Part shown: piece after piece, positions 21,472 through 31,556 of the stretch
Position numbering within the stretch: position 1 is the stretch's first letter
Layout of the letters: every line of letters starts with the position of its first letter
Origin: Agapetus fuscipes
Lineage: Eukaryota; Arthropoda; Insecta; Trichoptera; Glossosomatidae
Reading direction: 5' to 3'
Assembly (NCBI GenBank): GCA_951799405.1
Contig: OX637344.1
Span: 4,712,001 to 4,776,000, forward strand
Length of the DNA stretch: 64,000 nt
The notes under the pieces: model-generated
Database searches by the model: none
What the model was told of the DNA's origin: nothing
Seen by the model: only the letters and a program-made list of their open reading frames with translations
Position numbers and translations under genes: made by a program

Positions 21472-21865
21472 CAATAACAATAATAATATTAGGATGATTT
21501 ATTTGGTGAGCGCTGTGTTAGTGTGTATCACACCTCAAGAGCCCTCTGCGAGCTTGGTCGTCGCTGTAGAAAGCGCCAATTCTCAAGCAAGACCCAGTTG
21601 TTGTAAGGTTGGATGGACCTTTCAGTGACCGGTATTTGGTAAAGGTTTATGAATTTTTCAACTCAGCGAAGAGCACATTCGAAATATAAATGGTATATTT
21701 TTGTGCTCCGCCGGGAACCGAATCCACAACCTTCCATTTACGAGTCCGGAATGTTGCCACTACGGACTACGGACCGGTCCAAGATGCCAACGACACGCGG
21801 TGTGATGTTGCTTAACTTCGGTGATCTATGGGAACCGGTGCTTTCAACATGGTAACGTCGTTGAC
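21472..21865 (-). mobile_element. SINE-A, type 1, with deletion in the 5S head
   Basis: Tail, body and tRNA part are complete. The 5S-like head lacks about 40 bp between ACACGCGGTGT and TGTTGCTTAAC. Confidence 0.9.
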
Positions 21866-21905
21866 AAATGTAGTATACGTCAACCTAGTGCTTGTTTGGC
21901 TTACA

Positions 21906-22037
21906 GAATTAAACTTGGTCTCGCTGAGAATTGACGCTTTCTCTAGCGACAATTAAGCTCGCAGAGGGCTCTTAAGGTGTGATTCACACAAAAATAACGC
22001 TCACCAAATAAATCGTCCTTATATTATTATTATCTTA
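21906..22037 (+). mobile_element. SINE-A 3' fragment inside MITE-H
   Basis: Type 1 body end and tail only (GGTCTCGCTGAGAATTGACG to ATTATTATT). It is inserted near the left end of MITE-H. Confidence 0.8.
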
Positions 22038-22187
22038 TTGATTCAAAGATGACTTTCCAATAAAATAGTCTTATTCTACATTCTATACAATCTGAGCCAA
22101 GAAAAAAATGTAGGTACAACACGATAGTGTGAGAGTTGTTTTAAATATTTTATAAATCGATTTCCAGTTTTCATAAGACTGAAGGAA

Positions 22188-22595
22188 ATGAAAGAAGTAT
22201 GTAAGGACAGAAAAAAATGACGGTTCATATGTAATGATGGCGGCTAAGGTTTATTAAATTGGAATTGGTTTTCTGTTTTAGTTTTGATGTCCATAGATAT
22301 TATTATTTATTGATTAAAATTTTTAATTTGTCGTGTATATTCCTTGACTTATAGGTTGGTATGCGGCTTACCCCCCATGCTGTAAAAATGGTTCACTTTG
22401 CCAATGTCACACCTGTTTCAGGGAAGGACGGCAAGAGTTGCAGGGTGTATGTCCATTTGAGATTTGGTTTTTATGGTGTAGGTTCACATGCGGCATGTGC
22501 AAGGGCGAACTTGTACGTGTCTGGTTGTGAAAATGCATTTAATGTGAATCTCCCATGTAACATATTATCTTTGCAACTTAGATTAGATTAGATAA
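22188..22595 (+). repeat. Element C with LINE C-terminal and 3' UTR extension
   Basis: 22188-22335 has GAAAGAAGTATGTAAGGACA (end of a LINE reading frame) and ATGGCGGCTAAGGTTTATTA; 22340-22595 is element C. It is inserted in MITE-H. Confidence 0.85.
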
Positions 22596-22679
22596 GACCA
22601 CATTGATTCAGTACATATACAAACATTGCTGATTTGAAATTACCTCTGATGGACATAAGACAAACAAGAACTAAGGGGG

Positions 22680-23010
22680 CGATTAATGTTCAAAAACGTT
22701 TATGAAGAAGTTAGAAAATAGCAATGGGAATTTTAAAAATTCCATGAACTTTTTGATATCATCCATTTCGTTTACAAATACATGGAAGAGAATTTTCCCT
22801 TCCCGTCGCGTCGTGTCGTACTTTTATACTGAGGATTTGTTTAATTTAATTTAATTTAATTTAATTCACCTTCCCGTAACAGATATCAGACGTGACGTGG
22901 CAGGTTCTCCTACTCGTATTCATTTAAAATCACTGAGTCGAAATTAATCTCCCGAGAAACTTCCGATGGTAGACTTTTTACCTTTCCAGCAAAGCCTCGA
23001 TTATAACGAT
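22680..23010. other. Non-coding, with an ATTTA microsatellite
   Basis: TTTAATTTAATTTAATTTA near 22840; otherwise nothing. Confidence 0.5.
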
Positions 23011-23085
23011 AAATTCCTTGACTTATAGTTTACAATGAGGCTGACCACCCATATTGTAAAAAAATCAGTTCACTTCGCCAAAAAG
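23011..23085 (+). repeat. Element C 5' end next to tRNA-Lys
   Basis: TTCCTTGACTTATAG to CACTTCGCCAAAAAG, then A-rich sequence and the tRNA gene. Confidence 0.8.
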
Positions 23086-23106
23086 TCAATAAAAAAAAAT
23101 AAAAAT

Positions 23107-23111
23107 AAAAA
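23107..23111 (-). terminator. Pol III terminator of tRNA-Lys
   Basis: Five Ts on the - strand three bases after the tRNA 3' end, followed by further T-runs back to 23090. Confidence 0.8.
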
Positions 23112-23113
23112 TT

Positions 23114-23186
23114 CGCCCAACGTGGGGCTCGAACCCACGACCCTGAGATTAAGAGTCTCATGCTCTACCGACTGAGCTAGCCGGGC
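23114..23186 (-). tRNA. tRNA-Lys(CTT)
   Basis: Complete 73-nt tRNA read on the - strand from GCCCGGCTAGCTCAG at 23186. The acceptor stem GCCCGGC pairs with GTTGGGC, with G as discriminator. The D arm is TAGCTCAGTCGGTAGAGCA (box A), the anticodon loop is ACTCTTAAT with anticodon CTT, and the T arm is GGGTTCGAGCCCC (box B). There is no intron. A T-run follows the 3' end. All stems are intact, so it is probably functional; it sits in the first large intron of the receptor gene, antisense to it. Confidence 0.96.
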
Positions 23187-23189
23187 TGT

Positions 23190-23864
23190 TGAGGAATGCG
23201 TGGAAAAGTATCTTTTAAATATTTGTTGAGTATTTTATGGGTCACAGATGCTAATAGTTCACCTTGATTTATTATCTTTACAGAGCAGTAGTGTGAATAA
23301 AAGTTAAATAAATATTTATAATTAGATCATTGAGGTATATATACTAGAGACGTAACTCTTCTCGAAACACGTAGCACCCTGCAGTAGGTCAAAAATCGTA
23401 CTCGAGAAAAACGGCCCGCCAGTCTCACGCAGACTTACTCAGCGAGCGGACGAGACAGGTGCTAATACATACTGCTATAAATGGCTAAATATTGTGATTG
23501 GAGTTTTCAAACACCTTTGTTTGTGAACTTGATCAATTATACTACATGCACAAATTAAAAATATATAAAATCCTAGCACAAATTAATTATTAAAACAATT
23601 GTTTAACTTTAAAAATTTCGTCGCTGTGAAGTCAGCCCGACATATCGAACGCATAATATAGAGCTTCATATTTTTCCCCTACAAGTAGGGGAAAAAATAT
23701 TAATGAAAATACGAAACAACGTATGAGCTACATTTTGTGTTTCAATCGATGTTTATCGACTCATGAACTGTTTGCAATTTTAAAAATATTACGTGTGATA
23801 TAATTTATTTTTGTAAAAAAAAAGTTGTTCTTAAATCTATTTTCATTAATTTCACACATTTAAC
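23190..23864. other. Unique-looking intronic sequence
   Basis: A GC-richer stretch at 23405-23465 and the hairpin at 23672; no gene. Confidence 0.5.
23672..23697. repeat. Short perfect hairpin
   Basis: TTTTCCCCTAC and GTAGGGGAAAA with a 2-base centre. Confidence 0.85.
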
Positions 23865-23925
23865 GTTAAATGTAAAATGTTATTCTGGAAATTTCATTTT
23901 ATTTTGACATGCATATTTTAATATA
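23865..23925 (+). repeat. 61-bp direct repeat, left copy flanking the satellite
   Basis: GTTAAATGTAAAATGTTATT through CATATTTTAATATA. It matches 25080-25140 at 59 of 61 positions. The pair encloses the 21-bp satellite and a truncated element C. Confidence 0.95.
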
Positions 23926-23926
23926 T

Positions 23927-24901
23927 CCTTAACTGAACTTAACCGAACCTTAACCGAACTTAACCGAACCATAACCGAACTTAACCGAACCTTAACCGAA
24001 CTTAACCGAACCTTAACCGAACCTTAACCGAACTTAACCGAACCTTAACCGAACTTAACCGAACCTTAACCGAACTTAACCGAACCTTAACCGAACTTAA
24101 CCGAACCTTAACCGAACTTAACCGAACCTTAACCGAACTTAACCGAACCTTAACCGAACTTAACCGAACCTTAACCGAACTTAACCGAACCTTAACCGAA
24201 CTTAACCGAACCTTAACCCGAACTTAACCGAACCTTAACCCGAACTTAACCGAACCTTAACCGAACTTAACCGAACCTTAACCGAACTTAACCGAACCTT
24301 AACCGAACTTAACCGAACCTTAACCGAACTTAACCGAACCATAACCGAACTTAACCGAACCTTAACCGAACTTAACCGAACCTTAACCGAACTTAACCGA
24401 ACCATAACCGAACTTAACCGAACCTTAACCGAACTTAACCGAACCTTAACCGAACTTAACCGAACCTTAACCGAACTTAACCGAACCATAACCGAACTTA
24501 ACCGAACCTTAACCGAACTTAACCGAACCTTAACCGAACTTAACCGAACCTTAACCGAACTTAACCGAACCTTAACCGAACTTAACCGAACCATAACCGA
24601 ACTTAACCGAACCTTAACCGAACTTAACCGAACCTTAACCGAACTTAACCGAACCTTAACCGAACTTAACCGAACCTTAACCGAACTTAACCGAACTTAA
24701 CCGAACCTTAACCGAACTTAACCGAACCATAACCGAACTTAACCGAACCTTAACCGAACTTAACCGAACCTTAACCGAACTTAACCGAACCTTAACCGAA
24801 CTTAACCGAACCATAACCGAACTTAACTGAACCTTAACCGAACTTAACCTAACCTTAACCGAACTTAACCGAACCTTAACCGAACTTAACCGAACCTTAA
24901 C
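23927..24901. repeat. 21-bp tandem satellite of AACCGAACTT / AACCGAACCTT units
   Basis: About 46 copies of a 21-bp repeat made of alternating 10-bp (AACCGAACTT) and 11-bp (AACCGAACCTT) halves. Seven copies have CATAACC in place of CTTAACC, two adjacent copies near 24217 and 24239 have an extra C, and one 10-bp half-unit is extra near 24685. The array ends on the right inside a truncated element C. Confidence 0.97.
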
Positions 24902-25074
24902 CAAGAGTTGCAGGGTGTTTGTCCATTTGAGATTTGGTTTTTATGTTGTAGGTTCACATGAGGCATGTGCAAGCGCGAACTTGTATGTGTCTGGTTGTGA
25001 GAATGCATGTTATGTGAATCTCCAATGTAACATATCTTTGCAACTTAGATTAGATTAGATTAGATTTTATGAAA
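24902..25074 (+). repeat. Element C 3' half fused to the satellite
   Basis: AAGAGTTGCAGGGTGTTTGT to AGATTAGATTAGATTAG. Its 5' half is replaced by the 21-bp satellite. Confidence 0.92.
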
Positions 25075-25079
25075 CCTTT

Positions 25080-25140
25080 GTTAAATGTAAAATGTTATTC
25101 TTGAAATTTCATTTTATTCTGACATGCATATTTTAATATA
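25080..25140 (+). repeat. 61-bp direct repeat, right copy flanking the satellite
   Basis: Second copy of the sequence at 23865-23925, with two substitutions and no indels. Confidence 0.95.
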
Positions 25141-25430
25141 ATAACTGTAGGGGAATTCTGTATCATAGAATAATGAGATCTCAACCCTTTTTGTCGTGTT
25201 TGAAGTGTGCCATGTGTTTCGTAAACTTATTGCTATCTCGTTTTAACCTGAGAGTACAGTGCGCGTTATTCGATGCAGAAGCGGGATAAAAACTGATTGT
25301 CTCCTTGCATCTGCATTAAAACGTTTCCAACGGACTTCGGCTTGACATTTTTTTCCTGATTGTATGATGGTTGCGACTCTATAATATATATCTCAATGAA
25401 TTAGATACAAAACTTATGATAAAATATTGC

Positions 25431-25548
25431 GGTGTTATTCACACACAGCAAATCCATGGCTCAACCGCCACCTAATGCGAATTTTCCATACAAAAAAAAC
25501 GATAAACCATCGATCAGCGGTAGATTAAAAGTGTTGTGAATAACCCTG
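25431..25548 (+). mobile_element. Small MITE-M (~118 bp)
   Basis: GGTGTTATTCACACACAGCA to GTTGTGAATAACCCTG, with TTTTCCATACAAAAAAAACG in the middle. Confidence 0.75.
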
Positions 25549-25572
25549 TTGGACATCAAAGTGAGACGTGAC

Positions 25573-25963
25573 TAATCTAATCTAATCTAATCTAAGCTGC
25601 AAAGATATATATCATTTAAGATTTATACTAAATGCATTCCCACAAGCAGATATGTATAATTTCGCGCTAACACATGCCGCATGTGGACCTACAATATAAA
25701 AACCCAATCTCAAATGAACATAAGCCTTGCAACTCTTGCCGTCCTTCCCTGAAACAGGGGTGACATTGGCAAAGTGAACCAATTTTTATATTATGGGTGG
25801 TCAGCCGCATAACAACCTATAAGTCAAGGAACATACATGACAAATTACATTTTTTAAATCATAGAATAAAAATAACAATATATACATGGACATAAAAAAC
25901 TAAATCATAAAACCAATTTCACTTTAACAAACCCTAGCCGCCAACATCACAGATCAACCGCCA
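25573..25963 (-). repeat. Element C with LINE-type upstream extension
   Basis: Element C to 25832, extension to 25963, then LINE C-terminal sequence on the same strand (25964-26110). Confidence 0.9.
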
Positions 25964-26110
25964 TTTCTTTCTATCCTTGCATACTTCTTTCATTTCCTCC
26001 AGAGTCATAACCTTCTTCATACAAGCTCTTCTTTTATTATGACTCTGGATATTCCATTCATTCGCAATTTCGGATATTTGGTCCATCCATACCTTTCTCA
26101 TGAAACGAAT
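25964..26110 (-). pseudogene. LINE C-terminus fragment joined to element C
   Basis: - strand ...RKVWMDQISEIANEWNIQ-like frame, KKVMTLEEMKEVCKDRKK, then the 3' UTR that ends in element C. Confidence 0.75.
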
Positions 26111-26116
26111 GGAAAA

Positions 26117-26172
26117 TGCGAGAGGAGGCCTACGTCCAGGAGTGGACGATCAATACAGGCTGAAGAAGAAGA
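26117..26172 (+). pseudogene. RTE 3' end fragment
   Basis: GAGGAGGCCTACGTCCAGGA matches the end of the RTE fragment at 20029-20075. Confidence 0.65.
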
Positions 26173-26526
26173 TACCTTTCTCGGTCTTCCTCTACCACGA
26201 CATCCATCTATTCTACCAACTTAATATACTGACTAACTCACAAGATGCTCAGGAGAGTCGCAATCGAAAATCATCGCAAATAAGATAAGCGTACAGTGCA
26301 ACTTCTTAACGCATTGTCGCAGAAGCGGTCACATGACAGGTGGCGTCCAACTGAGCTATTGATTGGAGTACTTTATCTGTTTTTAACTCAATTTTTTCTC
26401 AGTTTTTAGTCTAATGTTTGCAGTGTACAAAACATGGTCATGTTTAACCTTGAAACTCCTAGAATTCCAAGTTGAAGCATACGTTTAAAAAATCCAGACC
26501 TTCGTTACCAACACTATTTCATCATC

Positions 26527-26735
26527 ATCATCATCTTAAGCTCGACAGCCCTGGGTGGGCCTTGGCTGAATCCAGGATTCTCCTCCACTCTCGCCTGTCT
26601 ATCGCCTTTGCTCTCCAGCTTAACATATATGTCTGCCTTTGTTCAGCATCTGCTTTTTGTAAAGATGAGACACCATTGGCCTTGAACTCGTCGTTTGCAT
26701 GTCTGAGGGGTCCCATAAAGAGACAGGATTGATGA
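26527..26735 (+). repeat. Unclassified repeat with ATC/ATG microsatellite ends
   Basis: CATCATCATCATCTTAAGC at the left and ATTGATGATGATGAT at the right enclose about 180 bp of moderate GC. It looks like a SINE or LINE end; family unknown. Confidence 0.4.
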
Positions 26736-26744
26736 TGATGATAA

Positions 26745-27225
26745 GTTGGTGATTTCTTTATAGCGTTGTTTGGTGATGTAGTCACTCCAAGGGCGCTTGA
26801 GTAAATGATGCCAAACATTTGCTTGTCTTCAGTTTTTTTTGGAACTTTTCGTGGTCCTCTAGCTCTCTCACATTATGAGGCAGGTAGTTCCAGGCCAGAA
26901 GATCCGCCGATAAAGTGTTGCACCAAGCGCCTTTGAGGTGACCTTGGTAGCCTTCAACAGAAGAAGGCTCTAGGCAAAATCTCAAGACCTACCTGTTTAC
27001 ACGGTAGCACCAAGCGCCTTTGAGGTGACTGTGGTAGTCTTCCACAGAATAACAGAAAGAGAGTTACAGCGTTACTCAGAGAATTTAAGACCAACGTTTT
27101 GAACCAAGCGCCTTTGAGGTGACTGCGGTCACAAAAAGGCATTACACCCTTGTGTGTCAAAAAGGCACTACACACTTGCGCAAAGTGCCTTTGTGACAAT
27201 TTGAAAATTATTTTTATCATAAACT
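26745..27225 (-). pseudogene. L2/CR1-like LINE 3' end
   Basis: - strand LLAWNYLPHNVRELEDHEKF and KKLKTSKCL resemble the AWN-LP...FKKxLKT end of L2/CR1 elements; the ATGATG-rich end at 26737 matches 62693. Confidence 0.7.
26922..27124. repeat. Three copies of ACCAAGCGCCTTTGAGGTGAC
   Basis: The 20-21-bp motif starts near 26922, 27009 and 27104, with unrelated spacers between. It follows an L2/CR1-like fragment and may be a reiterated 3' end of that family. Confidence 0.7.
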
Positions 27226-27328
27226 CTAACTACTTAAAAGAAAAAAATATACAAAGTTCTTCAAAACGTAAATTCCGCACAATAACATTTATTTTTTTAA
27301 GGCATGCTGTAGATATTTGATAATAAAT

Positions 27329-27590
27329 ATAATAAAATTAGGATGATTTATTTAGTGAGCGCTGTTTTTGTGTGTATCACACCTCAAGAGCCCTCTGCGA
27401 GCTTGGTCGTCGCTGTAGAAAGCGCCAATTCTCAAGCAAGACCCAGTTGTTGTAAGGCTGGATGGACCCTTCAGTGACCGGTCCTTGGCAAAGGTTTATG
27501 AATCCCTCAACTCAGCGAAGAGCACATTCGAAATACAAATGGTATACTTTTTTTAGTGCTCCGCCGAGATCCGAATCCACAACCTTCCAT
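27329..27590 (-). mobile_element. SINE-A, type 1, 5' truncated
   Basis: Tail through the B box of the tRNA-like part, ending at AACCTTCCAT. There is no 5S head. Confidence 0.88.
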
Positions 27591-27705
27591 GATGTGTTAT
27601 ATGTCATTGTATTAATTTTATAGGTGTCATATCGCATCTGCGCGTAATGACGGAATAAAATGGGATCGTAAACAACAGGGAATAGAACCCTTATCATGAA
27701 ATATA

Positions 27706-28639
27706 TAGGGTTTTCCAATAAGAGGTGTTATTTTGAATAGCCCGCTATTTCGGTAGCTGTCACTTTTGAAGCTGTTATTTTTTGACATTTGACAAGTAGA
27801 AACTACGCCATTACTTAAAATGGAACGATACACGCTGCAACAACGCATTGAAATTATTAAAATTCACTACAAAAATTCCATCGAAAATTTCCGGAATTCC
27901 ATCGAAAAATCATCATGACTGATGAGGCCCATTTCCACCTCGGTGGCTACGTCAACAAGCAAAATTGTCGCATCTGGGGCTCGGAAAACCCAAGAGTTAT
28001 TGTTGAGAAGCCTCTCCATCCTCAACGTGTGACTGTTTGGTGCGGTTTATGGTCCGGCAGGGTCATTGGACCTTACTTTTTCGAAAATGAGGTTGGATCA
28101 ACAGTTACGGTGAATGAATTGCGCTATCGAGAGATGATTAATGATTTTTTATGGCCGGAGTTGGATGGTATTGATCTGGACAACGTTTAGGCTTTCAACA
28201 AGACGGCGCTACGTGCCACACAAGCAACGAAACCATTGATCTTTTACGGGAAAAGTTTCTGGACCGTGTTATCTCTCGAAGAGGTGATCACAATTGGCTA
28301 CCGAGATCTTGTGATTTAACACCTTGCGACTTCTTCCTTTGGGACCACGTGAAAGATAAGGTCTACGCCAAAAGCCCAGCGTCGATTCAAGACCTCAACG
28401 ATGGAATTCGTGAGGCTACCGAGGACATAGGGCAGCCACTTTGCGATTTGGTTATGGAAAATTTCCTGAAAAGGATATGGTCCTGTAAGCGTGGTCATGG
28501 TGGCCATTTGGCTGATGTTGTTTTTCATTATTAACGGCATACCTTCCTCTTTATTATGAAATAACTATGCGATCATTTATCTCAAAAAATGGCATTTTTC
28601 TTTGAATATGAAAATAACACCTCTTATTGGAAAACCCTA
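27706..28639 (+). mobile_element. Deleted mariner of the DD41D (rosa) type
   Basis: Inverted terminal repeats start TAGGGTTTTCCAATAAGAGG on both sides, flanked by TA. The left part encodes a transposase N-terminus (MERYTLQQRIEIIKIHYKN), then jumps to the catalytic part (TDEAHFHLGGYVNKQNCRIW). A stop and frameshift near 28188 precede FQQDGATCHTSN. The second Asp (QQDGA) and third (LTPCDFFLW) are 41 residues apart, which defines the DD41D group known from Ceratitis rosa. Full elements are about 1.3 kb, so several hundred bp are lost. The deletion junction carries AATTCCATCGAAAA twice (from about 27873 and 27895). It cannot make transposase. Confidence 0.9.
27915..28534 (+). pseudogene. Transposase remnant of the DD41D mariner
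   Basis: Two overlapping frames hold the catalytic core. The first covers TDEAH (first Asp) to IDLDNV and ends in TAG near 28190. The second starts at FQQDG and runs to a TAA stop near 28534. A small length change plus a stop separate them, and the helix-turn-helix part is missing. Confidence 0.88.
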
Positions 28640-28788
28640 TACTTTCCTTTCAAACCTCACCAAATAATGAGGACTGTACCTCGTAAATATCTGGACCCAT
28701 TGTCTCTCAGAGGCACCGATGCTTTCGTAGAATTCAGGGACTCCGTGTACTTGTGTATGCTCACTTGTACATGATGGTATTTTTGGAT

Positions 28789-29060
28789 AATCTATAATTT
28801 AAGTTACAAAGAGATAGGTATATAAACATTTAAAAATCATTAAGGATAAAAGAAAAACAGCTTTGTTTTCGATTACTTGAGTTCAAGCGGTTTTTCTTTT
28901 ATCCGTAATGGTGAACGATTACAAAGTGAATGCGTCTACAATCAATAAAATTTAAAAATCATATTAAATACATGCCCACAAACAGACACGTCTCAATTCG
29001 CGCTTACAATTAATACTACATGTGTACTTACAAATTCAAAACTTAAAACTTCAAAATAAT
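28789..29060 (-). repeat. Element C with an internal hairpin insertion
   Basis: The 3' end at 28789-28830 and a middle part from about 28960 flank a hairpin (GGATAAAAGAAAAA / TTTTTCTTTTATCC). Confidence 0.65.
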
Positions 29061-29127
29061 GAACATAACCGCTAAATGATAAAATGATAGCTTTTCATTT
29101 CCTGCGAACTTTGTCAGTTTTATTATT

Positions 29128-29441
29128 ATTTCATGTTATAAACACCGAAATGGGAAATCATTTCTGACACCCTTGGTGGGGATCGAACCCTATCTCTCTA
29201 GCATTAAATAAAAGCTATTATATCACTTTACCAATGTCACCCCTGTGTCAGGGAAGGTCGGCAAAAGTTGTAGGGCTTATATTCATTTGAGGTTTGGATT
29301 TTATTTGTAAGTACACATTCAGCATTTGTAAGCGCGAACTACACGCGTTTGTTTGTGGGCGTGCATTTGATATGAGCTTGAAATGTTTATATATCTTTGC
29401 AACTTAGATTATAGATACCAACTGAGCTATTGCAGATTTTT
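29128..29441 (-). mobile_element. SINE-B split by element C
   Basis: Body (TAAACACCGAAATGGGAAAT) at 29137-29208 and head (ACCAACTGAGCTATTG) at 29427-29441 flank a + strand element C. Confidence 0.75.
29209..29426 (+). repeat. Element C, 5' truncated, inside SINE-B
   Basis: CACTTTACCAATGTCACCCC to CAACTTAGATTATAGAT. Confidence 0.85.
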
Positions 29442-29461
29442 AAAATTTCTAACACATCCGA

Positions 29462-29668
29462 GTTCCTTGACTTATAGGTTGATATGAGGCTGACCACCCA
29501 TACTGTACTAATATGTTCACTTTACCAATGTCACTACTGTTTCAGGAAAGGTCAGCAAAAGATGCAGATCTTATATTCACTTGAGATTGGGTTTTTATGT
29601 TTTAAGTCCACGTCTGCTTATGGGAATACATTTTATAAGAATCTCTTTGCAACTTAAATTATAGATTC
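29462..29668 (+). repeat. Element C with internal deletion
   Basis: Standard 5' end; the middle is shortened after TTTAAGTCCACG. Confidence 0.85.
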
Positions 29669-29669
29669 A

Positions 29670-30284
29670 TAAATAATTTTGCAGGGAGTTGTTTTGCAAG
29701 TTATTTATTACACATTTCATACAAATAAATTGTCAACGAAACATTTCCACGACATCCAAGTTGTATGTAGGTATGGATATTAAAATTTTGTCCACATGTT
29801 TTGTGGGAAACCACATTTCCTTTGTCGGGAGGATTTTCGCAAAATAATTTCACTAATTCGGATATAATTTCTAGACAGGTTTCGGATTTGTGGCTTCCCC
29901 GTGCGAAGTGGCCTTTGTCGAGGACATTTTCATTTTAATTTCTCTGATAATTATTGCAGTTGTTTTGCCTTTGCCTCTAACTGAAGTCCCGAAAGTTAAT
30001 CCTTTATAATTTGAGCACCGCTCCTCTGACGCCAATAATACGAGTATTATGGCTCTTTTACCGGGTTCAATTAAAAAAAAATGCGGTTATTTATTTTGCA
30101 AAAAATATTTTAAGATACAGTTCACACACAGGTACGTACACAGAATTGCTTTTTAGCTGTATAGATCGGCAGCCTAGATACATGTCTCTCTACAGAGCAT
30201 CTCGGTGTCTATTTATAGGTGAGAATAAGAGTTAATTTCGAAACATTGGGGACTGACACATGCGAGATCTCGCCAAAACATTCT
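29670..30284. other. Unique-looking intronic sequence
   Basis: No recognised repeat; 74-codon frame at 30011 has no family likeness. Confidence 0.5.
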
Positions 30285-30531
30285 CTAATCTAATCTAATC
30301 TAAGTTGCAAAGATATGTTACATTGGAGATTCATATTACATGCATTCTCACAACCAGACACGTAAAAGTTCGCGCATACACATGCCGCATGTGAACCTAC
30401 AACATAAAAACCAAATCTCAAATGGACATACACCCTGCAGCTCTTGCCGACCTTCCCTGAAACAGGGACAAAGTGAACCATTTTTTACAGTATGGATGGT
30501 CAGCCTCATACCAACCTATGAGTCAAGGAAT
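30285..30531 (-). repeat. Element C
   Basis: Full-length apart from a short deletion near CCCTGAAACAGGGACAAAG. Confidence 0.9.
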
Positions 30532-30560
30532 TTTTAGATCTATTTGAGATTCTAATGTAT

Positions 30561-30950
30561 TGTTATTTAAACAGGCAATGTAAATATTAAAATATGTATA
30601 AGTATTAGTTATAGGAATTCTTTATTGTATTGGTGGGTAGGATTGATAATTGTGTGTAAATAGAGATCTCTAGACTAAGTACTTCGAGAAACTTCGAGCA
30701 ATTATGTGTTCCGGAGTGTTCCACTCTCTCAGTATAAAAGAGTGCAAGTTGTTTGCACTGGCCAGTCTTACCTGTGAGCTCCACCAATACAATAAACAAA
30801 TTCGACCAGTGAACTAAAACCAGTGTAATTAAATAAATCAAAGTGTTACAAATAAATATAAATTTTAAAAATAAATTGATTAAAAATAAAGAACCTGAAA
30901 GAAGACTTGTATGTTTTAATTCAGAGACTTTATGAGCCCAAAACACTACA
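30561..30950 (+). mobile_element. Solo LTR (390 bp) of a second LTR family
   Basis: Runs from TGTTATTTAAAC to AACACTACA, flanked by GTAT at 30557-30560 and 30951-30954. TATAAA at 30733-30738 is followed by a likely start region (CCAGTCTTACC) and by AATAAA from 30791. It shows no similarity to the LTR at 14250 beyond the terminal dinucleotides. No internal region is present. Confidence 0.75.
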
Positions 30951-30954
30951 GTAT

Positions 30955-31440
30955 ATAAGATTTTTTTCACAAGTGTTTGGAATCTCCCGCACAAGTTTTC
31001 CAAAAAAAAAAAAGATTTTTTTTACGAATGAAAATAACCCAGAGGTAAAAGTTCAATTACCTTTTTATTGAGAAAACTTCAAGTAACTATTTATGATTTC
31101 CATTATCGATTCTCGTCCCATAAGGCACACCAACAAACTTTGCGATGAAAAAAAAACTATCAAATTTTGGCCAACTTTCTCGTGCCGGTTGACATTTTGA
31201 CCTTTTATTAGGAGTTGGCCAGAAAACATCACAAGCTATTACGTCACAAAAAGTACAACAGACGAGTTTATCACATTTTTTTTCGCCATAACAAAAAATG
31301 TGGCAAAACAAGCCGCGAGCTGGTTTTTATTTCGTTTCACGTGACATAAAAGTGACTGAACGTAAAATGACATAAAAAGAAACGTTCCAACAAAAAAAAA
31401 AGTTTTTTGAAATTGCCTATTTATCTAGGAAAATCCTATT
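30955..31440. other. AT-rich intronic sequence
   Basis: Nothing recognised. Confidence 0.5.
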
Positions 31441-31556
31441 GGTCTTATTCACACACAGAAAATCCATAGCTCAACCGACAACTAAAGTGAATTTTCCATA
31501 CAAAAAACCGATGCTCCGTGAATAAGTTGTTCATCAATTGCTTTATGAATAACACT
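31441..31556 (+). mobile_element. Small MITE-M
   Basis: GGTCTTATTCACACACAGAA to TTATGAATAACACTG; followed at once by a SINE-A A-tail. Confidence 0.72.

Larger units (their letters stand above)
21884..22679. mobile_element. MITE-H split into three by two insertions
   Basis: Pieces 21884-21905, 22038-22187 and 22596-22679 align to the intact copy at 44081-44336. Inserts are a SINE-A fragment and a LINE end with element C. Confidence 0.83.

Noticed and set aside
23927..24901. Telomeric or subtelomeric repeat
   Set aside because: Units are AACCGAACTT/AACCGAACCTT, not the insect TTAGG repeat, and the array is internal.
23927..24901. CRISPR array
   Set aside because: No unique spacers; a simple satellite in a eukaryotic intron.
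24235..24904. Two antisense open frames of VRLSSVK repeats
   Set aside because: The 21-bp satellite is a multiple of three, so it stays open by arithmetic.
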